Source: Paracoccus yeei ATCC BAA-599 (lineage in GTDB: Bacteria; Pseudomonadota; Alphaproteobacteria; Rhodobacterales; Rhodobacteraceae). Taken from it: a stretch of 64,000 nt of DNA. Positions 1 through 9,076 of this stretch are shown here, in pieces. The stretch's first letter is position 1. The number at the start of each line of letters is the position of its first letter. Position numbers and translations under genes: made by a program. Location of the stretch: the NCBI RefSeq assembly GCF_000622145.1, contig NZ_JHWH01000002.1, forward strand, positions 7,501 through 71,500, in the 5' to 3' direction. A model generated the notes under the pieces. That model did not search any database and was not told where the DNA came from. It worked only from the letters and a program-made list of their open reading frames with translations.

Positions 1-44
1 TCCAGAAATCCGTTCAGCGCCGCCGCATCCATCGCCAGACCCAT
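1..44 (-). CDS. N-terminal fragment of a gene running off the left edge, possibly a PaaI-type thioesterase
   Basis: Reading leftwards from an ATG at 44, the frame opens MGLAMDAAALNGFL and continues off the window. A strong Shine-Dalgarno, GGGGAGGG, lies four bases before the ATG, which is the main reason to call this a real start. The short N-terminus resembles PaaI-family hotdog thioesterases, but 14 residues cannot prove a function. The gene is on the same strand as ccdA and starts about 70 bp downstream of the ccdA stop. Confidence 0.5.
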   Translation of the reverse strand, partial: MGLAMDAAALNGFL

Positions 45-115
45 GTCGCCCTCCCCTGCCCTGCGGCGGGCAGAGTGGCGGCCGCGCCTGGAAAGCGCAA
101 GAGCCCGGTCCCGGA

Positions 116-859
116 TCAGCCCAGGGCGGCCAGCCAGGGAAAGGTTTCCAGCAGCCAATAGGCAAAGCTGGGGAAGGCCCCGGTCAGCAGCGCAAGGCCC
201 ACCACCACCAGCAGCGCGCCCATGATGCGTTCGATCAGCTTCAGATGCGGCTTGATGCGGTTCATCAGCCCGATTGCCCGGTTGACGAAGATGGCGGACA
301 GCAGGAACGGGATGCCCAGGCCCAAGGCATAGACCGCCAGCAGCGCGGCGCCCCGCTGCGCCTCGGCCCCCGTCGCTGCCAGCGACAGGATCATGCCAAG
401 CTGGGGGCCGATGCAGGGGGTCCAGCCAAAGGCGAAGGCCAGGCCCAGCAGATAGGCCCCAAGGGAACTGCCCCCCTTGTCGCCCGCGTCGATCCGCGCC
501 TCGCCATCCAGAAACGGGATGCGGATCAGGCGCAGGAAATGCAGCCCCATTACGATCACGACCAGTCCCGCACCGCGCGCGAGCCACTCCTGCCATTGCA
601 GGAACACCCGCCCGAAGGCCGAGGCCGCCATGCCCATCAGCAGAAAGACGGTCGAGAGCCCCAGGATGAAGAACAGCGCCGGAACCACCGCGCTGCGTTC
701 GCCCGCGCGCAGACCGCCGACCCCGACTCCGGTCATATAGGCCAGATAGGGGGGGACGACCGGCAGGACGCAGGGCGACAGAAAGGACAGGATGCCAGCC
801 AGCAGCGCAACCATCGCGGCGGGCAGGAAGGCGGCGTCTGCAAGCTCGATTCCCAACAT
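116..859 (-). CDS. ccdA: cytochrome c biogenesis protein CcdA
   Basis: This is an inner-membrane thiol-disulfide transporter that moves electrons from cytoplasmic thioredoxin to periplasmic apocytochrome c or thiol reductases. The 247-residue protein is nearly all hydrophobic, fitting the six-helix CcdA/DsbD core. Both redox cysteines are visible: one at about residue 30 in a SPCVLPVVPP motif at the end of helix 1, the other in GWTPCIGP at about residue 150. The frame extends upstream to 946, but the start at 859 (MLGIELADAAF) puts the first helix at the usual distance from the N-terminus and avoids overlapping the end of rne. It lies on the same strand as rne, 71 bp after it. Confidence 0.93.
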   Translation of the reverse strand: MLGIELADAAFLPAAMVALLAGILSFLSPCVLPVVPPYLAYMTGVGVGGLRAGERSAVVPALFFILGLSTVFLLMGMAASAFGRVFLQWQEWLARGAGLVVIVMGLHFLRLIRIPFLDGEARIDAGDKGGSSLGAYLLGLAFAFGWTPCIGPQLGMILSLAATGAEAQRGAALLAVYALGLGIPFLLSAIFVNRAIGLMNRIKPHLKLIERIMGALLVVVGLALLTGAFPSFAYWLLETFPWLAALG

Positions 860-930
860 GCCGCGCAGATTGCGCCATGAAAAAGGCGCGGGAAAGACCC
901 CGCGCCTCAATCTTGTGTCATCTGCGACAA

Positions 931-3555
931 TCAGCCCTGCGACCACCAGCCGCGCCGCTTGGGCCGTGACGACTCCTCGGCGGTCATCGCGGGTTCCGGC
1001 TCGGGCTGCGGCGCGGCGGGCTCGACGCTTTCCGCCACCTCGGGCTCGGCGCTTTCAGGCTCGACAGCCATCGGCTCAGGGGTCGCCTCGACGGGGGCGG
1101 GCGCCTCTTCGGCCACGGCCATCGGCTCGGCGGGCACGGCCTCAGCGTCCGGTTCCGGCGCGGGCGCAGGCTCAGCTTCCGCAACCTCTGCCAAGACCTC
1201 CTCCTGCTCGGGCTGCACGTCGGCAATCGGCAGGTCGGTCAGATCGACAGGCGCGGCGGGTTCCGCGGCAACCTCGGCCTGCTCGCCCTTGCGGCGGCGC
1301 GACCGGCGGCGGCGCGAACCGGCGCCCTGCTCGTCGCTCTCGGGCGACGCTTCGGGTGCGGCCTGCTCCTCGGCCTCGGCTTCTCCCTCGGCAACCTCGG
1401 GCGCGTCGGTTTCGGCGGATTCGTCACCCCCCTGCCCTTCGGCTTCGCCATTGCGGCCATTGCGACGGCGACGGCGGCGACGACGACGCTTGCCGTTCTC
1501 GCCACCCTCGTCGCGGTCGCCGCGCAGCTCCTCGGACTGGGCGTCATCGCCCGCAGCGCCGGACTCGTCCGCCGCGGCATCCTCGACTTCGGCGGTCAGG
1601 TCCTCGTCCTCATCCTCGGACGTGTCCTCCTCGTCGATCTGGGCCATCAGCCGTGCATCGACCGAAACGACGGGATGCGTCACCTCGGGCACGTTCCGTG
1701 TCGCGGTCTTGAACTTCTCGATGGCATAGTCGGGCGAGATCAGCGACGGGTCCGCCTCGACCCGCACCGACATGCCATAGCGCGTCTCGATGCCGGCGAT
1801 ATGCTCGCGCTTGGCGTTCATCAGGAAGTTCGCGACGGCGACCGGCGCCTTGACCAGCACTTCGCGCGACCGCTTGCGGGTGCCCTCTTCCTCGATGGCG
1901 CGCAGGATGGTCAGCGCCATGCTGTCGTCCGAGCGGATCAGCCCGGTGCCGTGGCAATGCGCGCAGGGCTGCGTGGTCGATTCTAGCATGCCCGGACGCA
2001 GGCGCTGGCGCGACATCTCCATCAGGCCAAAGCCCGAGATGCGGCCGACCTGGATCCGCGCCCGGTCGGTCTTGAGCTTGTCCTTGAAGCGCTTCTCGAC
2101 GGCGGCGTTGTTGCGCCGCTCCTCCATGTCGATGAAGTCGATGACGATCAGCCCGGCCAGATCGCGCAGGCGCAACTGGCGCGCCACCTCATCGGCGGCC
2201 TCCAGGTTCGTCTTCAGCGCCGTGTCCTCGATCGAGCCTTCCTTGGTGGCCCGGCCCGAGTTCACGTCGATGGCGACCAGCGCCTCGGTCACGCCGATGA
2301 CGATGTAGCCGCCCGACTTCAGCTGCACGACCGGGTTGAACATGCCCGCCAGATAGCTTTCCACCTGGTAGCGCGCGAACAGCGGCATCTGGTCCTGGTA
2401 GTGCTTCACGTTCTTGGCGTGGGACGGCATGATCATCTTCATGAAGTCCTTGGCCGTGCGATAGCCGCGCTCGCCCTCGACCAGAACCTCCTCGATTTCC
2501 TTCGAGTAGATGTCGCGGATCGTGCGCTTGATCAGGTCGCCTTCCTCATAGACCGGCGCAGGGGCGATGGACTTGAAGGTCAGTTCGCGGATCTGCTCCC
2601 ACAGCCGCATCAGGTATTCATAGTCGCGGCGGATCTCGGTCCGGGTGCGCTGGCTGCCGGCGGTGCGGATGATCAGCCCGGCGCCTTCCGGCACCTCCAG
2701 CTCGGACGCGATTTCCTTCAGCTTCTTGCGGTCGGCGGCATTGGTGATCTTGCGGCTGATGCCGCCGCCGCGCGCCGTGTTGGGCATCAGCACGCAATAG
2801 CGGCCGGCCAGCGACAGGTAGGTGGTCAGGGCCGCGCCCTTGTTGCCGCGCTCTTCCTTGACGACCTGGACCAGCATGATCTGCCGGACCTTGATGACTT
2901 CCTGGATCTTGTAGCGGCGCGCGCGGGGCTGGCGCTTCGGCGCGCTGATCTCCTCGGCCACATCCTCCTCGGCGACGGATTCGATGCCGTCGTCCTCGGC
3001 TGCTTCCTCGTCGGCGTGCTCCTCCTCGGGGGCGGGCTCGGACGCAGCCTCGGGCAAGGCGGCATCGGGTGCGATGGCTCCCGCCTCGGGCTCGGGGTGG
3101 AAGCTCTCGGCAGGCCCGCCGTCGCCTTCGGTCGGATCGACGATGGCCATGCCCGCGATATCCTCGGACACCACCGCGTCGCCCGCATCGGCGACGGCGG
3201 GCTTGGGCCCCTTGCGGCGGCGCTGGCCACGCTTGGGCTTTTCGGCCTCGTCATTCTCGGCGGCGGCGGCCTGACGCTCTTCCTCCAGCAACGCCTTACG
3301 GTCGGCGGCGGGGATCTGGTAGTAATCCGGGTGGATTTCGGCAAAGGCCAGGAAGCCGTGGCGGTTGCCGCCGTAATCCACGAAGGCCGCCTGCAGCGAG
3401 GGTTCGACCCGCGTCACCTTGGCCAGATAGATGTTGCCCGCAAGCTGCCGCTTGTTGACCGTCTCGAAGTCAAACTCTTCGACTTTGGTTCCATCGACCA
3501 CGACAACCCGAGTTTCCTCGGCATGCGTGGCGTCGATCAGCATTTTTTTTGACAT
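931..3555 (-). CDS. rne: ribonuclease E
   Basis: This is the endoribonuclease that starts mRNA decay and processes rRNA and tRNA, and the scaffold of the degradosome. The 874-residue protein begins with a split S1 domain whose two halves are separated by a long acidic, basic-tailed insert (about residues 90-220), as in alphaproteobacterial enzymes. The catalytic DNase-I-like part contains AIDVNSGRAT (about residue 428) and VIDFIDMEER (about 470), which supply the two metal-binding aspartates. A CxHCxG zinc-link motif follows at about 531. The C-terminal third is low-complexity acidic and proline/alanine sequence with an arginine-rich block, typical of the disordered scaffold region. It is followed by ccdA on the same strand. 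Confidence 0.96.
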   Translation of the reverse strand: MSKKMLIDATHAEETRVVVVDGTKVEEFDFETVNKRQLAGNIYLAKVTRVEPSLQAAFVDYGGNRHGFLAFAEIHPDYYQIPAADRKALLEEERQAAAAENDEAEKPKRGQRRRKGPKPAVADAGDAVVSEDIAGMAIVDPTEGDGGPAESFHPEPEAGAIAPDAALPEAASEPAPEEEHADEEAAEDDGIESVAEEDVAEEISAPKRQPRARRYKIQEVIKVRQIMLVQVVKEERGNKGAALTTYLSLAGRYCVLMPNTARGGGISRKITNAADRKKLKEIASELEVPEGAGLIIRTAGSQRTRTEIRRDYEYLMRLWEQIRELTFKSIAPAPVYEEGDLIKRTIRDIYSKEIEEVLVEGERGYRTAKDFMKMIMPSHAKNVKHYQDQMPLFARYQVESYLAGMFNPVVQLKSGGYIVIGVTEALVAIDVNSGRATKEGSIEDTALKTNLEAADEVARQLRLRDLAGLIVIDFIDMEERRNNAAVEKRFKDKLKTDRARIQVGRISGFGLMEMSRQRLRPGMLESTTQPCAHCHGTGLIRSDDSMALTILRAIEEEGTRKRSREVLVKAPVAVANFLMNAKREHIAGIETRYGMSVRVEADPSLISPDYAIEKFKTATRNVPEVTHPVVSVDARLMAQIDEEDTSEDEDEDLTAEVEDAAADESGAAGDDAQSEELRGDRDEGGENGKRRRRRRRRRNGRNGEAEGQGGDESAETDAPEVAEGEAEAEEQAAPEASPESDEQGAGSRRRRSRRRKGEQAEVAAEPAAPVDLTDLPIADVQPEQEEVLAEVAEAEPAPAPEPDAEAVPAEPMAVAEEAPAPVEATPEPMAVEPESAEPEVAESVEPAAPQPEPEPAMTAEESSRPKRRGWWSQG

Positions 3556-4002
3556 GTTTCCGATTTCCGGGCAGCAGGCCGGGTCCGCGCATGGGCGGCG
3601 CCATGATCCCGCTGCTCATTGTAAGAACGCGACGCGGCACGCTGACAGCAGCAATCGCGGCATCGGGAAATCTTCCCCGGTGCCGTTCCCGATCAAGCTG
3701 CGCTGCGCGATCCATCGCGTCTGTTTACCTTTCTTGGCCCAAAGCGCAGCACCTGCGCCCCGGACGGCGATACGAATGCCCAGAGGCCCCGGGGGGCATG
3801 GGCGCTGATTTTTCCGCGCACCCGCCGTCACCCCTGTTCGGGCCGTGACCGGCTGACACGCTGCGAAACTGGCGGGGACGAACAACCATGAATTGCGACA
3901 GGCCGCCCCTTGGGGCGAAGATAGCGGGGAAGACCACGCAGTTACAATCGATTTTTCGGTCGATCCCGCAAAGGCGTCCGACAGACCGGGACGACAAGGC
4001 CG
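3556..4002 (-). promoter_or_regulatory. long non-coding leader region upstream of rne
   Basis: There is no convincing gene in these 447 bp between the lipoprotein stop and the rne start. Short frames on both strands lack ribosome sites and family resemblance. RNase E controls its own mRNA through a long 5' leader in other proteobacteria, so a leader role is plausible here. Small GC-rich inverted repeats are present (for example GCCCC/GGGGC around 3910), but I cannot assign a specific element or promoter. Confidence 0.35.
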
Positions 4003-4857
4003 TTATTTGGGCTCAGGCTTGCAGGTCTCGGGGCTGACCATACAGACGATTACCCCGATCGTTCCCACGGTACGGCCAACGTTGTTGACCGTCGATTGAC
4101 CTCGGGAAATGATTCGATCACTGCTGACCCATTCGGTAATCCCGTCCTCATAGCGCATGACCTTGACCCGGCCGTTGGCCTCGTCGATCTCCTGGATGAT
4201 CGAGGGCGAGTCGCTCAGAAAGCCTTGCACGAAAACCCCGTCGCCCACGGAATATCCTCGAACGGTCGGCGCGGTCTGGACCTGCGGCGGCGGTGTCCGC
4301 GAGGTCTCTGGCGTCGTGGATTTGCTTGCCGTGCTTTCGCGCCAGGCGTCAAAGCGGGCCTGGACACTGCCGCGATGCTGTTCGGGCACCAGATGAAAAC
4401 TCAACCCGATGTCATCCCGCTGCGCTTTCGTCATATGCTCAGCCAGATCGGCAAGTCCATAGACCTCGGTCTCCGTCGCAGGCTTTATCCATTTGATGTG
4501 CTTATCGTTGAAGTTGAACGGATAATAGTGATACCTCTGTCCCTTGTCGGTTTTGCCGCCCATGGCCATGGCGACGTAGTGGGACTTGGGAAAGCTGTCC
4601 GACCCAAGCAAGCTGACAATTGTTGCCGTCACCGGACTTCTGCCCTGATCCTGAAAACTCAGATGGGCCATGTCTTTCTGGACGGTCAGTTTCAGCAACT
4701 TGCTCTGATCCTTGGTCTGGAACAGGTAATTGCCCTCGGGAAATGCTCCGGTTACCCGATAAGGAGTTACAGAGCTTCTAAGATCGGCCGTGCTTTCATA
4801 GCGGCACCCTGGCAAAAGCGCCAATAGGAAGGCCAAAGCGGGAAAAATCCGGCACAC
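4003..4857 (-). CDS. putative lipoprotein of unknown function with a C-terminal Tudor/Agenet-like segment
   Basis: I do not recognise the family. The protein has a lipoprotein signal: a hydrophobic stretch ending LLALLPGC with the lipidation cysteine at about residue 18. A GTG start at 4857 is preferred over an upstream ATG at 4869 because GGAGG lies inside the first codons of the longer version, six bases before the GTG. The middle is polar. Around residues 205-255 there is a small beta-rich segment (YSVGDGVFVQGF to YEDGITEWVSSDRI) like Tudor/Agenet or SH3 modules. A short hydrophobic tail with two cysteines ends the protein. The gene is clearly more AT-rich than its neighbours, suggesting acquisition, and it has its own promoter. 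Confidence 0.75.
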   Translation of the reverse strand: MCRIFPALAFLLALLPGCRYESTADLRSSVTPYRVTGAFPEGNYLFQTKDQSKLLKLTVQKDMAHLSFQDQGRSPVTATIVSLLGSDSFPKSHYVAMAMGGKTDKGQRYHYYPFNFNDKHIKWIKPATETEVYGLADLAEHMTKAQRDDIGLSFHLVPEQHRGSVQARFDAWRESTASKSTTPETSRTPPPQVQTAPTVRGYSVGDGVFVQGFLSDSPSIIQEIDEANGRVKVMRYEDGITEWVSSDRIISRGQSTVNNVGRTVGTIGVIVCMVSPETCKPEPK

Positions 4858-4881
4858 GATAACCTCCATAAATTCATTGGA

Positions 4882-4910
4882 ATATTATCATGAAAACCGA
4901 TTCGCCTCAA
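4882..4910 (-). promoter_or_regulatory. sigma-70 type promoter for the lipoprotein gene
   Basis: On the minus strand TTGAGG (4910-4905) and TAATAT (4887-4882) are separated by exactly 17 bp, ending 24 bp before the GTG start at 4857. This is a closer match to consensus than is usual in this GC-rich sequence. It is predicted from sequence only. Confidence 0.5.
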
Positions 4911-4933
4911 CGCCTCGGCCCGGGCGGGGGTCC

Positions 4934-6259
4934 TTACAAGTAATCGCTGCGGCTCAGCCCGTATTTCGCCATCTTCTCGTTCAGCGTCCGGCGCGGCAGG
5001 CAAAGCTCGTCCATCACGGCGGCGATGCTGCCCTTGTGGCGGCGCATGGTGTTGTCGATCAGCATCTTCTCGAAGCTTTCGACGTATTCCTTCAAGGGCT
5101 TGCCCTCGGTCGTGGTGGCTTCCTGCGTATCCTCGCCGTCCGCCATCAGCAACGAGGCGATGGAGCCCGAGCCGCGCCGGTTCTGCAACACTGCCCGCTC
5201 GGCCACGTTGATCAGCTGCCGCACGTTCCCGGGCCAGGGCGCCTGCAACAGCTGCGCGGCCTCCTGCGCCGTGACCTGGGGCGGCTCGCAGCCGTATTCC
5301 TCGGAAAACTGCTCGGTCATGCGGGTGAACAGCGCCAGGATGTCCTCGCCGCGCGAACGCAGCGGCGGCAGGGTGATCTTCAGCGCGGTCAGGCGATAGA
5401 ACAGGTCGGGGCGCAGCGAATCCTCGGCCTTGCGGCCTTCGCCCCGGGCATTGGAAATGGCGATGATCCGGGTTTCGGCCGGGCTGCCCTGCTCGGCGAT
5501 GAAAGCCAGCAGCCGCGCCTGAAGCCCGTCGGACAGCGCCTCGATGTCCTCGAGGCACAGCGTGCCCCCGCGCGCTTCCTCGACCGCAGGCAGCCCGTTC
5601 TCGACCGGGCCGAACAGCTTCGCCGCCAGAACCTCGTCGTTGTAGGCGGCGCAGGAGATCGGCACGAATTTCTTGGACGCGCGCGGCCCCACGGCATGCA
5701 GGGCGTGCGCCACCAGCGTCTTGCCGGTCCCGGTCTCGCCGTCGATCAGGACATGGCCGTCCGCCTGGCCCAGGTCCAGGATATCCTCGCGCAGCCGCTC
5801 CATCACCGGGCTTGCACCGATCAGCTTGGACATGACCTGCTGGCCTTCCGACAGGTCGCGGCGCAGGGCGCGGTTGTCCAGCGTCATGCGCCGGGCCTGG
5901 CTGGCCTTCTTGACCAGCTCGGTCAGCCGTTCGGGGTTGAAGGGCTTCTCCATGAAGTCCATTGCGCCGATCCGCATGGCCTCGACCGCCATCGGCACGT
6001 CGCCATGGCCGGTGATCATGATGACCGGCAGACCCGAATCGATCCCCATCAGGCGCTTGAGGAAGGCCATCCCGTCCGTCCCCGGCATGCGGATGTCCGA
6101 AATGATGACCCCCGGCCAGTCCGCGCCGATCACCTTCAGCGCGTCGTCGGCGCTGGCGAATGTCTCAGTGTCGAAGCCCGAAAGCGCCAGCCACTGGCTG
6201 ATCGATTCGCGCATGTCGGGTTCATCGTCAACAACGGCAATCTTCATCGTGCGGCTCAT
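4934..6259 (-). CDS. DctD-like response regulator (receiver, AAA+, Fis-type HTH) lacking the GAFTGA loop
   Basis: The 441-residue regulator has a receiver domain (residues 5-120; VVDDEPDM acidic pair and phospho-acceptor in ISDIRMPG), a central AAA+ domain with Walker A GETGTGKT, an arginine-finger region ending LRPDLFYRL, and a C-terminal Fis-like helix-turn-helix. Where sigma-54 activators carry GAFTGA after the LFG segment, this protein reads KLFGPVENGLPAVEEARGG, so the loop is deleted. The Walker B segment reads LCLEDIEAL rather than LFLDEI. It probably does not drive sigma-54 in the standard way; Rhodobacter NtrC is a known GAFTGA-less precedent that works with sigma-70. It follows its kinase by 16 bp. 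No dicarboxylate transporter gene is adjacent, so the signal is unknown. Confidence 0.88.
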   Translation of the reverse strand: MSRTMKIAVVDDEPDMRESISQWLALSGFDTETFASADDALKVIGADWPGVIISDIRMPGTDGMAFLKRLMGIDSGLPVIMITGHGDVPMAVEAMRIGAMDFMEKPFNPERLTELVKKASQARRMTLDNRALRRDLSEGQQVMSKLIGASPVMERLREDILDLGQADGHVLIDGETGTGKTLVAHALHAVGPRASKKFVPISCAAYNDEVLAAKLFGPVENGLPAVEEARGGTLCLEDIEALSDGLQARLLAFIAEQGSPAETRIIAISNARGEGRKAEDSLRPDLFYRLTALKITLPPLRSRGEDILALFTRMTEQFSEEYGCEPPQVTAQEAAQLLQAPWPGNVRQLINVAERAVLQNRRGSGSIASLLMADGEDTQEATTTEGKPLKEYVESFEKMLIDNTMRRHKGSIAAVMDELCLPRRTLNEKMAKYGLSRSDYL

Positions 6260-6275
6260 GCGCGCCTACCTTTCC

Positions 6276-8072
6276 TTATTCCGCCGCCAGCTGCGTTCCG
6301 GCCCGTCGGCCCGGATCATGCAGCGGCAGCTCAAGTTCGAATACGGCCCCGCGGCCCCGCTCGTCCTCCGCGTTGTGCGCGGTCAGGCGTCCTCCGAAAT
6401 CGGCCGCGATCCCGGACGAGATCGCCAGCCCCAAGCCCGTACCCTCGCCGGGTTTCTTGGTCGTGAAGAAGGGCTCGAACAGCCGTTCCAGGTCGGATAC
6501 GCCCGGACCATTGTCCCGAACAGACAAGAATGCGTGAGAGCCCGAACTGACCGTGATCTCGATTGCCGGTTCGCGGACGCCCTTGATGGCGTCGATCGCG
6601 TTGCGCAGCAGGTTGATGATGACCTGCTCCAGCCGGATGCGGTCGCAATAGACCATGACCGGATAGCGCGGGATATTGCGCTGCAGCCGGATCGTGCGGC
6701 CGCGCAGCTGTGGCTCCATCATCACCAGCGCGCTGGACAGGGCGGCGCGCAGGTCTACCGGCTCGAAGGCCTCGCCGCCCTTCCGCGCATAGGACTTCAG
6801 CTGCCGGGTGATCGCCCCCATCCGCTCGACCAGGTCGTCGATGCGCTGGAAGCTCGACAGCGCCTCCTCGGCCCGGCCGCGCTGCAAGAGCAGCCGCGCG
6901 CCCGCCAGATAGGTCTTCATCGCGGCCAGGGGCTGGTTCAGTTCGTGGCTGACGCCGGCAGACATCTCGCCCAGCGCGGCCAGCTTGCTGGATTGCTGCA
7001 CGGTCTGCTCGGCCACGCGCAGCTCGCGCTGGACCCGCTCGCGTTCGGCGATCTCGCGCGTCAGGCGCTGGTTCAGGGCGCGCAGGTCGGCCGATTCGCG
7101 CATATACGCCGCCGATTCCACCCGGGCGCGGCGCGACAGCAGGTAGAACACGGCCGCCAGCAGGATGGCGAAGCCCATGATGACCAGCGCCAGCACCGCA
7201 TTCACCCGCTCGCGCACCGACTCGTAGGTGGTAAAGGCGATCATCTTCCAGCCGCGGAACGGGATGCGCGTCTCGGCCTGCATCACCGCCTTGCCCTGCA
7301 CATAGGCGTCGGCCGGGGGCGAGGCCCAGTCGGCCGTCACCTGAAAGGCCCGCGCGATGGCCGAGGGGGCGGAACGCACCGCCAGCGCCTCGGGAACGGT
7401 CAAGCCCCGCCAGCGCGGTTCGGTGGACAGGATGATCTGCCCCTCGCTGTCGGTGACGGCGATGGCGTCGGAAATGCCCGCCCAGGACCGCACCAGCCGC
7501 GTCAGGTCCGCGCCGACGACGACCACGCCCAGCGTGCGCCCGTCCGCCACCACCGCCCGGGAATAGGCGAATTCATAGGCGCCCTGCGGTGAAGGCGAGA
7601 CGGTAAAGACCGTGTCCTTGGACCGCAGCGATTCGACATAGAACGGCTCTTGCACATAGTTCGTGCCGATCAGGTTGCGATCGGTCGACCCCACCGTGCG
7701 CCCCGAGGCATCCAAAAGCCGGATCGAGGCCGCGCCGATTTCCTTCTGGGCCGAGATCAGCCGCGCCGAGGTGCCCGAGAAATCCTTGGCCATCAGTGCC
7801 GAAATCAGCGCCGGGTCGCGCGCCAGCAGTTGGGGCACGACCGAAGTGCGCTGCAGTTCCGACAGCAGGTTGCCCGTATACAGCGCCGAACGCAGTTCCG
7901 TCCGAACCCGGGTGTTTTCCGAAAACCGCGCCGTCAGCCAGCCGTTGGTGAACCAGATGGTGCCCACCGCCAGCACCAGCAGGGCCCCGATGATGCCGCG
8001 CAGACCCCATCGGCCCGCCCGGCCTTCGCGGCTGGCGGCGGCTGAACCGCTGGACTGGTCGATCTCGTGCAT
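6276..8072 (-). CDS. DctB-like sensor histidine kinase
   Basis: This is the membrane sensor partner of the downstream regulator. The start at 8072 is chosen because GGAGGG lies just upstream; the frame extends further but without a ribosome site. The 598-residue protein has a transmembrane helix at about residues 28-48, a periplasmic Cache-type sensor with the RTSVVPQLLARDPALISAL pattern seen in DctB, a second helix at about 290-310, a coiled linker, the H-box (MSAGVSHELNQPLAAMKTYL) and an HATPase with N-box NLLRNAIDAI and G-boxes DNGPGV and GTGLGL. C4-dicarboxylates are the likely ligand class by family, but no dct transporter lies nearby. Confidence 0.88.
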   Translation of the reverse strand: MHEIDQSSGSAAASREGRAGRWGLRGIIGALLVLAVGTIWFTNGWLTARFSENTRVRTELRSALYTGNLLSELQRTSVVPQLLARDPALISALMAKDFSGTSARLISAQKEIGAASIRLLDASGRTVGSTDRNLIGTNYVQEPFYVESLRSKDTVFTVSPSPQGAYEFAYSRAVVADGRTLGVVVVGADLTRLVRSWAGISDAIAVTDSEGQIILSTEPRWRGLTVPEALAVRSAPSAIARAFQVTADWASPPADAYVQGKAVMQAETRIPFRGWKMIAFTTYESVRERVNAVLALVIMGFAILLAAVFYLLSRRARVESAAYMRESADLRALNQRLTREIAERERVQRELRVAEQTVQQSSKLAALGEMSAGVSHELNQPLAAMKTYLAGARLLLQRGRAEEALSSFQRIDDLVERMGAITRQLKSYARKGGEAFEPVDLRAALSSALVMMEPQLRGRTIRLQRNIPRYPVMVYCDRIRLEQVIINLLRNAIDAIKGVREPAIEITVSSGSHAFLSVRDNGPGVSDLERLFEPFFTTKKPGEGTGLGLAISSGIAADFGGRLTAHNAEDERGRGAVFELELPLHDPGRRAGTQLAAE

Positions 8073-8136
8073 ATCCCTCCGGCATCGCCTTGTCGGGCGA
8101 CGATTCAGTCTAGTGCGCGAAGGGCTCCCGCTCAAG

Positions 8137-8805
8137 TCAGGCGGTGGCAAGCTCTTGCACGACCGAGGCAAAAAGCCGTGCGCCATCCGTCCCGCCATGG
8201 GCCGGCTCGGCCGCCCGCTCGGGATGGGGCATCATGCCCAGCACGCGGCGGTTTTCCGACAGTACGCCGGCGATGTCCAGAACCGAGCCGTTGATCGCCG
8301 GTGCATAGGCAAAGGCGATCCGGTCCTGGTCCTTCAGCGCGGCCAGCCCCTCGGGATCGATCTGGTAATTGCCGTCGTGATGCGCCACCGGCAGGCGGAT
8401 ATGCTCGCCCGGGGCATAGGCCCGGGTATAGGGGCTGCTCGCGCTGGTGACGGTCAGCCCGACCTCGCGGCAGATGAACTTCAGTTCCGAGTTGCGCATC
8501 AGCGCCCCCGGCAGCAGGCCCAGTTCGGTCAGGACCTGGAAGCCGTTGCAGATGCCCAGCACGAAGCCGCCCCGCGCGGCATGGTCGCGGATCGCCGGCG
8601 CGATGGGCGAATGGGCAGCGATGGCGCCGCAGCGCAGATAGTCGCCAAAGGAAAAACCGCCCGGCACCGCGACCAGATCCACCCCTTGGGGCAGGGCCGT
8701 GTCCTTGTGCCAGACCCGCGCCACATCCGCCCCCGCCTGCGTCAGCGCGACGGCCAGGTCGCGGTCGCAATTCGAACCGGGAAAGGTGATGACGGCGGCT
8801 TTCAT
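8137..8805 (-). CDS. purQ: phosphoribosylformylglycinamidine synthase, glutaminase subunit PurQ
   Basis: PurQ releases ammonia from glutamine for the PurL subunit in step four of purine synthesis. The 222-residue length is typical. The class-I glutaminase nucleophile is in LGICNGFQ (about residue 85) and the catalytic His-Glu pair is in MMPHPERA near the C-terminus. An ATG at 8805 is preferred to an in-frame GTG at 8814 because CGGAG lies eight bases before the ATG and would overlap the GTG. The purS and purL partners are not in the window. The kinase gene follows 64 bp downstream on the same strand. Confidence 0.95.
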   Translation of the reverse strand: MKAAVITFPGSNCDRDLAVALTQAGADVARVWHKDTALPQGVDLVAVPGGFSFGDYLRCGAIAAHSPIAPAIRDHAARGGFVLGICNGFQVLTELGLLPGALMRNSELKFICREVGLTVTSASSPYTRAYAPGEHIRLPVAHHDGNYQIDPEGLAALKDQDRIAFAYAPAINGSVLDIAGVLSENRRVLGMMPHPERAAEPAHGGTDGARLFASVVQELATA

Positions 8806-8910
8806 GGCGGACACTCCGTTTTGCTCGTGCTTCCCTTACTCCAGGACCGCCCGCATGTTAAGCCGCCTTGAACGCGCGGAACCCGACGGGCACGCGCGCG
8901 ACATCGGCTT

Positions 8911-8967
8911 TCACTGTTTTCCAAATACCCATGCGAGCGCGCCAGCGGCACTGCCGCATGGGTATTT
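8911..8967. repeat. palindromic intergenic repeat, copy 1
   Basis: A perfect 13-bp inverted repeat (AAATACCCATGCG at 8923-8935, its complement at 8955-8967) encloses a 19-nt loop. The flank TTTCACTGTTTTCC at 8910-8922 matches sequence in a second copy at 19743-19854. It lies about 110 bp downstream of the icd stop and upstream of purQ. It could act as a transcript end or be a dispersed palindromic element. Confidence 0.7.
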
Positions 8968-9076
8968 TGCAACGAGGAAGACCGAGGCCGCGTCCCACCC
9001 GTAACGCCGGGCTATCGTTCGCACAAAAGGAAGGGGCCGAGGTTTCCCCCGGCCCCGCGCCTGCCCCTGAAAGCGA

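Noticed and set aside
245-880. Plus-strand frame antisense to ccdA
   Set aside because: Reads through the ccdA membrane-helix codons and gives a low-complexity polar protein without ribosome site.
959-1729. Serine/alanine-rich plus-strand frame antisense to rne
   Set aside because: An artefact of the repetitive acidic and arginine-rich codons of the RNase E tail.
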